A stretch of 64,000 nucleotides of DNA. Origin: Streptomyces cellulosae (GTDB lineage Bacteria > Actinomycetota > Actinomycetes > Streptomycetales > Streptomycetaceae). Location: positions 62,001 to 126,000 of the forward strand of contig BNBH01000008.1 of the NCBI GenBank assembly GCA_014655195.1, read 5' to 3'. Both the position numbers and the translations under genes were made by a program. Positions 37,814-46,324 of the stretch are shown here, piece by piece. Under the pieces are notes generated by a model. That model was not told the DNA's origin and ran no database searches. It worked only from the letters and a program-made list of their open reading frames with translations. Within the stretch, counting starts at the first letter, position 1; every line of letters starts with the position of its first letter.

Positions 37814-38593
37814 TCAGCCGGCGAGCTCCTGCACCTCCCCGTACGACGGCACCGTGCCCTCCCCCGCCTCCCGCCCCTCCCGTACGGCGACCACCGCGTC
37901 CAGCGCCGCCCCGAGCGCCCGGCGGTACAGCAGCGAGCCGAGGCTGACGCGCCGTACGCCGACGTCGGCGAGCCGGTCGAGGGACGGGCCGCCCGGCGCG
38001 TACAGGACGTTGAGGGGGCACCCCTCCAGCGCGCGTACCAGACCGGCGATCGTGCCGAGGTCGGTCAGCCCCGGGACGAACACGCCGTCCGCCCCGGCGT
38101 CCCGGTACGCCAGCACCCGCTCCCTCGTCTCGTCACCGTCCCCGAGCCAGTACGTGTCCGTCCGGGCGTTGACGAAGAGACCGGGCGCGGCGGCGCGCAC
38201 CGCGCGGATCTTCGCCACGTGCCGGTCGACCGGCCCCAGCCCGTCCTCCAGGTTGATCCCGGCCGCGCCCCGCACCCGCAACTCCGCCGCGAAGGCGCCC
38301 ACTTCACCGGGATCGTCGCTGAAACCGTCCTCCGCGTCGACGGAGAGCAGACACGGCAGCGCGCCGAGCGTGCGGGCCAGGCGCAGGGTCTCCTCGCGGG
38401 TGGCCCGGGTCCCGTCGGGCAGCCCGGCCGCCGCCGCGACGCCCAGGCTGGTCGTGCCGACGGCGGGGAAACCGTGGGCATGGAGGAGGGCCGCGGAGGC
38501 GTGGTCCCAGGCGTTGGGCAGCAGCAGCGGCCGGTCCTGGCGGTGGAGCGCGGCGAAGGTCTCCGCCGGGCGGGCGGCGTGGTCGTCGGTCAT
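37814..38593 (-). CDS. Isocitrate lyase/PEP phosphomutase-family enzyme
   Basis: 259 residues, beta-barrel enzyme acting on a carbon-carbon or carbon-phosphorus bond next to a carboxylate. Visible are LPNAWDHASAALLHAHGFPA, GTTSLGVAAAAGLPDG, CLLSVDAEDGFSDDPGEVGAF (Mg-binding DAEDG), GINLEDGL and VNARTDTYWLG, all typical. The isocitrate-lyase KKCGH loop is absent, so it is one of the many uncharacterised C-C lyases in this superfamily. ATG at 38593 preferred over 38602. Substrate unknown. Confidence 0.87.
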   Translation of the reverse strand: MTDDHAARPAETFAALHRQDRPLLLPNAWDHASAALLHAHGFPAVGTTSLGVAAAAGLPDGTRATREETLRLARTLGALPCLLSVDAEDGFSDDPGEVGAFAAELRVRGAAGINLEDGLGPVDRHVAKIRAVRAAAPGLFVNARTDTYWLGDGDETRERVLAYRDAGADGVFVPGLTDLGTIAGLVRALEGCPLNVLYAPGGPSLDRLADVGVRRVSLGSLLYRRALGAALDAVVAVREGREAGEGTVPSYGEVQELAG

Positions 38594-38653
38594 ACGGACC
38601 ACGCTAGGGGCGGGACGCTTCGGCGGTCGCCGAAGCGTCGGCGCGGGGCGCGC

Positions 38654-39481
38654 TCACTCCGGCGTGAACGTGTGCATCTCGTCCCCCTCCGGCTGCACCA
38701 CCCCGTACGAGCTCTCCGGGACCTCGTTCCAGGCTCCGGTCAGGTCACCGAGGGGCTCGGAGACGATGAGACGGGCGTCGTCCGCGATGTCGCGCAGGAA
38801 CGCCACGTCCGGGTGGAGGGACTTCAGCGTCTCGACGCGGGTGTTGTAGAAGAGGGACCGCGACTTCCGCCGGGTGGAGTAGCGGAAGGACCACAGCCGT
38901 ACGCCGTCGGTGACCGCGACCGTCATCTGCATGGGGTGCTCGATGCCGTGCGCGCGGCCGGTGCGCTCGACCAGGCCGGTCATGCGGGCGACGGCGCCGC
39001 GCGGGTCGTCCTCCAGACCGAAGGTGAGCGCCAGGTAGAACATCATCTCGGAGTCCGTTGACCCCTCGAGGTACGGGAAGAGGTCCGGGCGGACGGCGAG
39101 GGCGAGGTCGCGCCGCAGCAGGGGGAAGCCTTCGATGGCCCCGTTGTGCATCCACATCCAGCGGCCGTACCGGAAGGGGTGGGAGTTGGTCTGCTGCACC
39201 GCCGTGCCGGTGGAGGCGCGGATGTGGGCGAAGAACAGCGGCGAGACGACGTGGCCGGCGATCTCCCGCAGATTGCGGTCGCTCCAGGCCGGGCCGATGT
39301 CCCTGACCACGGCGGGGCTGTCCTTGTCCGGCACGTACCAGCCGATGCCGAACCCGTCGCCGTTGGTGGTCTCGACGCCCATCCGGGCGTGCAGGCTCTG
39401 GTCGATCAGGGAGTGGACCGGCCGGTAGAGCAGGTTCTCGAGCAGAATCGGTGTGCCCGAATAAGCGAGCCAACGGCACAT
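38654..39481 (-). CDS. Class II glutamine amidotransferase (EgtC/YafJ type)
   Basis: 275 residues starting MCRWLAYSGTPI, so Cys2 becomes the N-terminal nucleophile after Met removal. Other Ntn-hydrolase features: NGDGFGIGWYVP, HIRASTGTAVQQTNSHPF, WMWMHNGAIEGF and GSTDSEMMFYLAL. It releases ammonia from a glutamyl group; in EgtC it cleaves gamma-glutamyl from an ergothioneine precursor, but no egt genes lie nearby, so the substrate is open. Start at 39481 fixed by the required Met-Cys. Confidence 0.9.
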   Translation of the reverse strand: MCRWLAYSGTPILLENLLYRPVHSLIDQSLHARMGVETTNGDGFGIGWYVPDKDSPAVVRDIGPAWSDRNLREIAGHVVSPLFFAHIRASTGTAVQQTNSHPFRYGRWMWMHNGAIEGFPLLRRDLALAVRPDLFPYLEGSTDSEMMFYLALTFGLEDDPRGAVARMTGLVERTGRAHGIEHPMQMTVAVTDGVRLWSFRYSTRRKSRSLFYNTRVETLKSLHPDVAFLRDIADDARLIVSEPLGDLTGAWNEVPESSYGVVQPEGDEMHTFTPE

Positions 39482-39610
39482 GTCCACCGCCTTCCGGTCG
39501 GGACGGAACCCGCGGACGCCCCGGCGGGCGTGAGCCGTGAGGCCCTCGCCCGCCCGGGACACCGCACGCCCCACCGGGTACCCGTCCCGCCGCACGGGAC
39601 GCGTCCCGCC

Positions 39611-40033
39611 TCAGGTGCGGGAGCGGCCGCCCACGCACAGCGCCCAGATGACGAACCCGGAGAAGGCGATCATCACCACGGACCAGACCGGGTAGTACGG
39701 CAGGGACAGGAAGTTCGCGATGACGACCAGCCCCGCGATCACCACGCCGGAGACGCGGGCCCACAGGGCTCCCCGGCCCAGGCCCATGCCGACGAGCACC
39801 GCGAGCGCGCCGAGCACGAGGTGGGTCCAGCCCCAGGCCGTCAGGTCGAACTTGAAGACGTAGTTCTGTGTCGTCACGAAGACGTCGTCCTCGGCGATGC
39901 CCATGATCCCGCGGAAGATGTCCAGCACCCCCACGAGCATCAGGGTGACGGCGGCGAAGACGGTCAGGCCGCCCGCCCACTCGCGCTTCGCCGACGGCGC
40001 GTGCGCGCCGTGTGTCGGATGTGTGGCTGTCAT
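39611..40033 (-). CDS. DUF7144-like four-helix membrane protein
   Basis: 140 residues with four membrane spans (GGLTVFAAVTLMLVGVLDI; GWTHLVLGALAVLVGMGLG; RVSGVVIAGLVVIANFLSL; VVMIAFSGFVIWALCV) and a central IMGIAEDDVFVTTQNYVFKF loop between the first two. Function unknown. ATG at 40033. It lies downstream of, and on the same strand as, the SHOCT-domain membrane protein, with a run of 17-base tandem repeats between them. Confidence 0.78.
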   Translation of the reverse strand: MTATHPTHGAHAPSAKREWAGGLTVFAAVTLMLVGVLDIFRGIMGIAEDDVFVTTQNYVFKFDLTAWGWTHLVLGALAVLVGMGLGRGALWARVSGVVIAGLVVIANFLSLPYYPVWSVVMIAFSGFVIWALCVGGRSRT

Positions 40034-40043
40034 CGCTGTGCCT

Positions 40044-40111
40044 CGGTTCCGTGTCGTGTGCGGTTCCGTGTCGTGTGCGGTTCCGTGTCGTGTGCGGTTC
40101 CGTGTCGTGTG
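40044..40111. repeat. Four perfect 17-base tandem repeats
   Basis: Unit cggttccgtgtcgtgtg, four identical copies with no spacer (40044, 40061, 40078, 40095). They fill the gap between the stop of the SHOCT gene and the start of the DUF7144-like gene, so copy number would change the spacing between the two. Confidence 0.95.
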
Positions 40112-40113
40112 CG

Positions 40114-40539
40114 TCAGTGGGGCCCGCGGCCGCTCAGGACCAGTTCCTTGGCCCTGCGGAACTCGTCGTCCGAGATGTCCCCGCGCGCCTTGATCTCGGA
40201 GAGCCGGGCCAGTTCGTCCACGCTGCTGGCCGGCTCCCCCGTGCCCTTCGCCGTCTCCCTGATGTAGCTGTCGAGCGCCTCCTGCTGGGCGCGGGCCTGG
40301 GCCAGCTCACGGCGGCCCATGTTCCTGCCGCGGGCGATCACGTAGACGAAGACGCCCAGGAAGGGCAGGACGATCGTGAAGACCAGCCAGCCCGTCTTGC
40401 CCCAGCCGCTGAGGGAGTCGTCGCGGACGATGTCGCCGATGACCCGGAAGAGCAGGATGAACCACATGATCCACAGGAAGAACACCAGCATGGTCAGCAG
40501 GGCGCTGAGCAGCGGGTAGTCGTACGCGAGATACGTCAT
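40114..40539 (-). CDS. PLDc_N / SHOCT-domain membrane protein
   Basis: About 141 residues. Two membrane helices (LLSALLTMLVFFLWIMWFIL and WLVFTIVLPFLGVFVYVI) with the GWGKTGW link form the PLDc_N unit. A short charged segment leads to a C-terminal SHOCT motif (SVDELARLSEIKARGDISDDEFRRAKELVL), which often oligomerises. ATG at 40539 is 9 bases after AGGAG; ATG at 40548 adds three residues and is the alternative. Function unknown. Confidence 0.8.
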   Translation of the reverse strand: MTYLAYDYPLLSALLTMLVFFLWIMWFILLFRVIGDIVRDDSLSGWGKTGWLVFTIVLPFLGVFVYVIARGRNMGRRELAQARAQQEALDSYIRETAKGTGEPASSVDELARLSEIKARGDISDDEFRRAKELVLSGRGPH

Positions 40540-40729
40540 GCCGGTCATCTCCTCCTCGCTCGCGGGCCCTGTCCGCCCGCCCGCGGCACGCCGTCACGCC
40601 GTGCCGACCTCAGCGTGTTCCGTACGGCGTGCCGGTCGCCTCACCCGGCGCGGGTGATCCGGCGGGCGGGGCGCACGGGGTGGGATGGACGCCGTGGAGT
40701 CGCGATCCGCGCGCGACGGGAGGACGGCG

Positions 40730-42145
40730 ATGGCGGTACCGGACGTGTTCGACGCGCGGGCGGACTTGCCCTCCCCGGCCGCGCGGGCCTCGTACGGCAA
40801 GCGGGCGCGGGGGCGCGCGCCCCGCTCGTCGCACGGCGCGTTCACGCCGGCGCGGGGCCGGCCGGACCCCGTGGACGTGCTGGAACGGCAGTCCGCGACC
40901 CGGCTGCCCGAGCTGGTGCCGGTCCGCTACGGGCGGATGCTGGAGTCGCCGTTCCGCTTCTACCGGGGCGCCGCCGCGATCATGGCGGCGGACCTCGCGC
41001 CGCTCCCGGACACCGGGCTGACCGTGCAGCTGTGCGGGGACGCGCATCTGCTGAACTTCCGGCTGCTGGCCTCCCCCGAACGGCACCTCGTCTTCGACAT
41101 CAACGACTTCGACGAGACCCATACCGGCCCCTTCGAATGGGACGTCAAGCGGCTCGCCGCCAGCTTCGCCATCGCCGGGCGGGCGAACGGCTTCACCGTG
41201 GCGGAGCAGAGTGACGCGGTACGGGCCTGCGTCGCCGCGTACCGGCTGCGCATGCGGGAGTTCGCCGGGATGCGCGCGCTGGACATCTGGTACGCGCAGG
41301 ACGACGCCGACCGGCTGCGTGAGCTGGCGGCCTCCTCCCTGACCGCGGAGGGCCGGCGGCGTACGGCCGAGGCGGCCCGCAAGGCGCGCGGCCGCACCCA
41401 CCTCCAGGCGTACGCGAAGCTCACCCGGGCCACGCCGGAGGGGCGGCTCATCGCGGCGGACCCGCCGCTGATCACCCCGCTGCGGGACCTGCTGGACGGC
41501 GCATCCGCGGAGGAGAAGGGCTTGCGCGCGGTGCTGGACGGTTACGCGCGGTCGCTGGCGTCGGACCGCCGGCATCTGCTGAGCCGCTACCGGCTGGTGG
41601 ACGTGGCCCGGAAGGTGGTGGGCGTCGGCAGCGTCGGCACCCGGTGCTGGATCGTGCTGCTGCTCGGCCGGGACGACGACGATCCGCTGCTGCTGCAGGC
41701 CAAGGAGGCGCAGGAGTCGGTGCTCGCCCCGTACACGGACGGCGAGGAGCCCGACAACCAGGGCCGGCGGGTGGTGGAGGGGCAGCGGCTGATCCAGACG
41801 ACCAGCGACATCCTGCTCGGCTGGACCCACGCCACGGGCTTCGACGGCCGGCCCCGCGACTTCTACGTACGGCAGCTGCGCGACTGGAAGGGCATCGCCC
41901 GGCCCGAGACGATGGATCCCGCCCTGCTGCGGCAGTTCGCCCGCCTGTGCGGGGCCAGCCTGGCGCGGGCCCACGCCCGGTCCGGCGACCCGGTCGCCGT
42001 CGCCGCCTACCTGGGACGCGGCGACCGCTTCGACCGGGCGCTCGCGGCGTTCGCGCAGGACTACGCCGACCGCAACGAACGCGATGTCGCGGCGCTGGGC
42101 GAGGCGGTGCGGGCCGGTCGGGTGCGCGCGGAGGGACATCCCTAG
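40730..42145 (+). CDS. DUF2252 protein (kinase-like fold, function unknown)
   Basis: 471 residues. Typical DUF2252 landmarks are MLESPFRFYRGAAAIMAAD, VQLCGDAHLLNF, FDINDFDETHTGPFEWDVKRL, VGVGSVGTRCWIVLL, LLLQAKEAQESVL and GRRVVEGQRLIQ. The GDAHLLNF and FDINDFDE motifs resemble the catalytic loop and DFG-like metal site of aminoglycoside-phosphotransferase/protein-kinase folds, so a small-molecule kinase role is plausible but unproven. ATG at 40730 has GGGAGGA 6-7 bases ahead; ATG at 40685 is unsupported. Confidence 0.85.
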   Translation: MAVPDVFDARADLPSPAARASYGKRARGRAPRSSHGAFTPARGRPDPVDVLERQSATRLPELVPVRYGRMLESPFRFYRGAAAIMAADLAPLPDTGLTVQLCGDAHLLNFRLLASPERHLVFDINDFDETHTGPFEWDVKRLAASFAIAGRANGFTVAEQSDAVRACVAAYRLRMREFAGMRALDIWYAQDDADRLRELAASSLTAEGRRRTAEAARKARGRTHLQAYAKLTRATPEGRLIAADPPLITPLRDLLDGASAEEKGLRAVLDGYARSLASDRRHLLSRYRLVDVARKVVGVGSVGTRCWIVLLLGRDDDDPLLLQAKEAQESVLAPYTDGEEPDNQGRRVVEGQRLIQTTSDILLGWTHATGFDGRPRDFYVRQLRDWKGIARPETMDPALLRQFARLCGASLARAHARSGDPVAVAAYLGRGDRFDRALAAFAQDYADRNERDVAALGEAVRAGRVRAEGHP

Positions 42146-42170
42146 GCGTCTTGGGCGTCCCGGCGGAGGC

Positions 42171-42368
42171 TCACTGCGGCACCTGGCGCAGCTCCAGGAT
42201 CCGCAGGCCGAGGGACTGGCAGCGGGCGAGCAGCCCGTAGAGGTGCGCCTCGTCGACCACCTGTCCGAACAGCAGGGTCTGCCCGGACATCGTCACGTGG
42301 TCCAGCTCGGGGAACATGCGGATCAGCGGTTCCGAGAGCTGCCCCTCGACGCGGATCTCGTAGCGCAT
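42171..42368 (-). CDS. Small conserved-looking protein (65 residues)
   Basis: MRYEIRVEGQLSEPLIRMFP begins the protein and FGQVVDEAHLYGLLARCQSL is in its second half. No cysteine pair, signal or membrane span; it looks like a small a/b domain. GGGGAG lies ahead of the ATG at 42368. The coding pattern is good for its size. Function unknown. It lies between the DUF2252 gene (convergent) and the membrane-protein gene. Confidence 0.7.
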   Translation of the reverse strand: MRYEIRVEGQLSEPLIRMFPELDHVTMSGQTLLFGQVVDEAHLYGLLARCQSLGLRILELRQVPQ

Positions 42369-42491
42369 GAGCCGCTCCCCGGGTGGTGCCTGAACTGGAC
42401 GAACCACGCCCGCACCCTTCCGATGGTCCGGCCCGCGGGGGTTTCGCGGCTCACCCCGGGCAGGTGAGGAGCCGCTCGGGGTACGACGGGG

Positions 42492-43220
42492 TCAGTGCTT
42501 CAGCCACAGCTTGCTCGCCAGGATGACCAGCCCCAGGGCGAGGTTGACCAGCGCCGACAGCACCAGCAGCCGCCCCGGCGCGCCCGCCTGCCGGGCCGCG
42601 GCCACGGACCAGCCCACCTGCCCCGCCACGGCGACGGACAGCGCGAACCACTGCCCGCCCTGCACATCGAGCCCCAGTACGGGCCCGACCCCCACGGCGA
42701 CCGCCGGCGGCACCGCGGCCTTGACGATCGTCCACTCCTCCCGGCACACCCGCCCGACGACGGCCCGGTCCGGCGGATGCCGCGCCAGCCGCGCCCCGAA
42801 CAGCTGGGCGTGCACATGGGCGATCCAGAACACCACGCCGGTGAGCAGGAGAAGGAGCATCAGCTCCAGCCGGGGGAAATCCCCGAGCGTGCCGGCCCCG
42901 ACGATGACGGAGGCGGCGAGCATGGATCCGTAGACACCGCCGGTGTAGTCGGCGTGGGTACGGCGGGGGGCGGACGGCTCGTCCGCCTCTGTCGCGGGGT
43001 TGCGCACGGCGGCCGGCACGGGCGCGCCGCCCGCCGTCGCCGCCGGATTCCGCATGGCGCTTGCCGCCGGCGCCTCATCCGCCGCACGTGCGGGGCTTGG
43101 CGCGGACGCGCCCTCCACAGCCCCCGTAGGGTCCCCCGCGGCGCGCGGGCCGGGCGCCTCGTCCGGCGCCACCGGGTCCCCGGCGGGTCTTGGTGTCCCC
43201 ACGTAGTCCGCGCCCCACAC
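42492..43220 (-). CDS. Membrane protein with low-complexity N-terminus
   Basis: Up to 242 residues. Residues 1-85 are Ala/Pro/Asp-rich and contain imperfect internal repeats (MRNPAATAGGAPVPAAVRNP). The last 155 residues have four or five membrane spans (GSMLAASVIVGAGTLGDF, LMLLLLLTGVVFWIAHVHAQ, AAVPPAVAVGVGPVLGL, LLVLSALVNLALGLVILASK). GTG at 43220 is the longest start; the true one may lie closer to the HADYTGGVYGSML region at about 42960. It follows the LuxR regulator gene on the same strand. Function unknown. Confidence 0.6.
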   Translation of the reverse strand: MWGADYVGTPRPAGDPVAPDEAPGPRAAGDPTGAVEGASAPSPARAADEAPAASAMRNPAATAGGAPVPAAVRNPATEADEPSAPRRTHADYTGGVYGSMLAASVIVGAGTLGDFPRLELMLLLLLTGVVFWIAHVHAQLFGARLARHPPDRAVVGRVCREEWTIVKAAVPPAVAVGVGPVLGLDVQGGQWFALSVAVAGQVGWSVAAARQAGAPGRLLVLSALVNLALGLVILASKLWLKH

Positions 43221-43551
43221 CCGGTCGATGAGCTGGCAGGCGTCCCGGCGGCTGCCGCGTCCGCCGGGCTGCCTACGGAGGGCGATGTGGGCGCCCGGTC
43301 CGTCGGCCCCGCGGGGCTCCGTGCGGGGCTCGGCGCGCCCGCGCCGTCCGCCGGGTTCCCCCCTGCGGACGGCGAGGACGCCTCAGCCACCCGGTCCCTC
43401 GCGGCGGGCGGCGCAGACGCCCCGCCCGCCGCCGAGCGCGGATTCCGCGTCGTACCCGGCGCGGGTGTCCCGCCCGCCCGCCCCGTCCGGTTCCGCCCGG
43501 GGCGGCCCCGGGCCCACGGGGCCCGGCGGGACGTCAGCAGATGGCGCCTGC
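43221..43551. other. Low-complexity gap between the LuxR and membrane-protein genes
   Basis: No ORF with a plausible start. On the minus strand one reading frame repeats the same NP-x-G-GA-PS-P-A type words found in the N-terminus of the neighbouring protein, but in a different frame, as if an upstream part of that gene were duplicated and decayed. Confidence 0.4.
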
Positions 43552-46236
43552 TCACAGCAGGCCCAGTTCCCGGGCCCGCCGGACCGCCTCGCTGCGGCGG
43601 CCCACCGCCAGTTTCCGGTAGGCGTTCTTCAGGTGCGTCTTCACCGTGTTCACCGAGACGTACAGGTCCGCGGCGATCTCCTCCGTGGACATCGCCAGGG
43701 CGAGCCTCCGCAGTACGTCCCGTTCGCGGCCGCTCAGGTCCCCGACGGGCGGGGGTGGTCCACCGGGCGGGCGCGGCGGGGTGGGGCGGTGGTGGCGGGG
43801 GGTGGCGGTCAGGTAGGGGCGGATCCAGGAACCCGCCTCGGCGAGGGGGCGGCGCAGGCCCTCCCGGTGTGCTTCCGTCACCGCGCGGGTGACGAGGCGG
43901 CGTGCCGCGGTGGCGTCCCCGGCGCGGTCGGCCGCCCGGGCCCGTACCAGCGCGGCCCGTACGGTCACCGCAGGCCCCGCGTGCTCGTCGACGCCCGCCC
44001 GGTCGAGGAGCCGTACGGCCGCCTCGGGCCGGCCGGCGGCCAGCAGCACCCGTGCCGCGCCCACCGCGCAGGCCGGCTGGTCGGCGGGCACCTCGGGCAG
44101 CAGCGCGGCGGCGTCCTGCGGGCGGCCCTCGGCGAGGTCGGCGGCCGCCGCGACCAGGGCCGTCTCGCCCCTGGCCCACGGCGAGACGGCGTCGGCCGGC
44201 ACCCCGGGCTCGACCGCCTTCCACGCCGCGCGGGGCTCGCCGCGCGCCAGGTGCAGGCGTGCGGCGACGAGGGCGCGCCCGGCTGCGAGGACGGGGTCCC
44301 GCAGCGCGGGGTGCGACTCGCCCGCCGTGTCGAGCAGCGCCCGCGCCTGCCCCAGTTCCTCGCGTTCCACGGCCACGGCGGCGAGGACGAGGCGTTCCAC
44401 TCCGGAGGAGGCGGGCCGGGCGATCCCGGACCGTTCCGTCTCGGCGAGGGCCTCGCCTGCCGTGCGTTCGGCGCGGTCCGGCCAGCCGTGCAGGACGTCG
44501 AGGAGGGCGAGCCGCGCCAGCGCGTCCTCACGGGGCAGGGCGGTGACCGGCGCACCGGGCCCGGTCGCCGCCGCCCGTGTCAGGGCCGCGCGCGCCCCCG
44601 TGAAGTCCCCGGCCCACAGCCGGGCGGACCCCAGGTGGTCCAGGAGCAGGGCGAAGAACTCCGGGTGCCGGTCGAGCAGTTCGGCGGGGAGGAGGTCACG
44701 CAGCGCCTCGGCCTCGCGTACGGCGTCCTCCGCACGGCCGGGCGCGCCGGACAGCCGGGCGACGAGGGCGTCGAGGAAGGCGCAGCCCATCCGGAGAGCG
44801 GCCGTGTCCGCCTCGCCCGCGGTGGCGTCGTACCGCTCCGTCCGCTGCCGTGCCCGCCGCAGCCGGGCGGCGCCCGCGGCGAGGTCGCCGCGGGAGAGCC
44901 GGGCGGCGGCGCGTACGAGTTCCGGCGCGGGTCCGTCGCCGCCCCGCGGCCCCATGCGGGAGAACAGCGCGGCGAGGATGTCGGCGCGGGGCCCGGTGAA
45001 GAACTGGCCGAGGGCGAGGTCGTCGACGAGGGCGGAGGCGGTGAACTCCCAGTCGTCGGCGGCGGCGCCGTGCCCGAGCGCCGCCGGGAGGGCCCCGGCC
45101 CCACGGAGGCAGACGGCGGCCCGCCGGTGCAGCTCCGGTTCCAGTCCCGGCCGGCGCATCCGCAGGTGGGCGCGGAGGATCTCCGCGAACAGGGGGTGCA
45201 GCCGGTACACGCCGTGGCCGACGTGCTGGACGAAGGCGTTGCCGCGGTGCAGCCGGGCCAGTACGGCCTCGGCGTCCGCGCGTCCGGTGACCGCGTTGGC
45301 CAGCCGCGGGCCGAACCGGTCGAGGACGCTGACCCGCAGCAGCAGCTCCTGCGTCCCGGCGTCCTGCCGTCTGAGCACCTCGGCCAGCAGGAAGTCGGCG
45401 ACGGCGCTGCGGTCGGCCTCGAACTCCTTCAGGCAGAGTTCCGGGTCCGGCGCCTCCTCCGCCGCGAGCGCGCACAGCCGCAGTCCGGCGGCCCACCCCC
45501 GGGTCCGCTCGACGATCCCGCGCACGGCGGCCGGGGACAGCCGCAGGCTGTGCGCCTCCATCAGCAGGGCCGCCTCGCCGGGCGTGAAGGCGAGCTCCGC
45601 GTCGCGGATCTCGGTCAGCTCCCCCGCGGCGCGGTAGCGGTGCAGGGGCAGCAGCGGCTCGGTGCGGGTGACGAGGACCAGCCGCAGGCCGGGCGCGGAG
45701 TGGCGCAGCAGGAAGTCGAGCTGGGCGGCGATCTCCGGGGCGGTGACCCGGTCGAACTCGTCAAGGACCAGGATCACCGGCCGGTCCCACCCGCTGAGCA
45801 GGGCGGCGAGCCGGGCGGGCAGGGCGTCGCCCACCCGGTTCGCGTCGGCGGGGGCGGCGATGTCACCGGGCAGCGGCACTCCCGAGGTGCGCAGCGCCTG
45901 GAGGAGGTACGCCCAGAACATCCCGGCGCCCTGCCCGTCGGTGTCGGTGGTGAGCCAGGCCACGGGCAGCTCGGGGTGCCCGGCCACCCAGTCCGCGACG
46001 AGCAGCGTCTTCCCCGCGCCGGCGCAGCCGTTCACCATGGTCAGGGGGGTGCGCAGGGCGCCGTCGAGGTGCCCGGCCAGCCGCTCCCTGCGCAGGAACG
46101 TGTCCGGCTGCGCGGGAACGGCGAAGCGGGTGCGGAGGAAGGGGTCGCCGTGCGGGTCGTACGGCCCGCTCCGCGGGTCGTGGTGGTCGCCGGCCGGGCG
46201 GTCGTCGCCCTGGTGTGCGGTTGTCACGGCACTCAC
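43552..46236 (-). CDS. Large LuxR-family ATP-dependent regulator (MalT/LAL type)
   Basis: 894 residues. An N-terminal STAND-type ATPase has Walker A GCAGAGKT (70-77) and Walker B PVILVLDEFDRV; a central TPR-like region (residues 400-800) consists of Ala/Arg-rich helix pairs; the C-terminus is a LuxR HTH (LSGRERDVLRRLALAMSTEE ... VSVNTVKTHLKNAYRKLAV). This is the MalT-like architecture, in which ligand binding to the TPR region allows ATP-driven oligomerisation and transcription activation. The GTG at 46236 gives the full length. Ligand and targets unknown. Probably co-transcribed with the downstream membrane protein. Confidence 0.9.
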   Translation of the reverse strand: MSAVTTAHQGDDRPAGDHHDPRSGPYDPHGDPFLRTRFAVPAQPDTFLRRERLAGHLDGALRTPLTMVNGCAGAGKTLLVADWVAGHPELPVAWLTTDTDGQGAGMFWAYLLQALRTSGVPLPGDIAAPADANRVGDALPARLAALLSGWDRPVILVLDEFDRVTAPEIAAQLDFLLRHSAPGLRLVLVTRTEPLLPLHRYRAAGELTEIRDAELAFTPGEAALLMEAHSLRLSPAAVRGIVERTRGWAAGLRLCALAAEEAPDPELCLKEFEADRSAVADFLLAEVLRRQDAGTQELLLRVSVLDRFGPRLANAVTGRADAEAVLARLHRGNAFVQHVGHGVYRLHPLFAEILRAHLRMRRPGLEPELHRRAAVCLRGAGALPAALGHGAAADDWEFTASALVDDLALGQFFTGPRADILAALFSRMGPRGGDGPAPELVRAAARLSRGDLAAGAARLRRARQRTERYDATAGEADTAALRMGCAFLDALVARLSGAPGRAEDAVREAEALRDLLPAELLDRHPEFFALLLDHLGSARLWAGDFTGARAALTRAAATGPGAPVTALPREDALARLALLDVLHGWPDRAERTAGEALAETERSGIARPASSGVERLVLAAVAVEREELGQARALLDTAGESHPALRDPVLAAGRALVAARLHLARGEPRAAWKAVEPGVPADAVSPWARGETALVAAAADLAEGRPQDAAALLPEVPADQPACAVGAARVLLAAGRPEAAVRLLDRAGVDEHAGPAVTVRAALVRARAADRAGDATAARRLVTRAVTEAHREGLRRPLAEAGSWIRPYLTATPRHHRPTPPRPPGGPPPPVGDLSGRERDVLRRLALAMSTEEIAADLYVSVNTVKTHLKNAYRKLAVGRRSEAVRRARELGLL

Positions 46237-46324
46237 CGCCCCTGTCGGGCCGCGCTTGCTTCCAGCATCCCAGCAGCCGGGCCGGGGGGCGCGCCGGGGC
46301 CTGGGCCTCGGTTAGCGTCACGGT

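Noticed and set aside
40044..40111. Possible CRISPR array
   Set aside because: Repeats are directly adjacent with no spacers and no cas genes are present; it is a simple tandem repeat.
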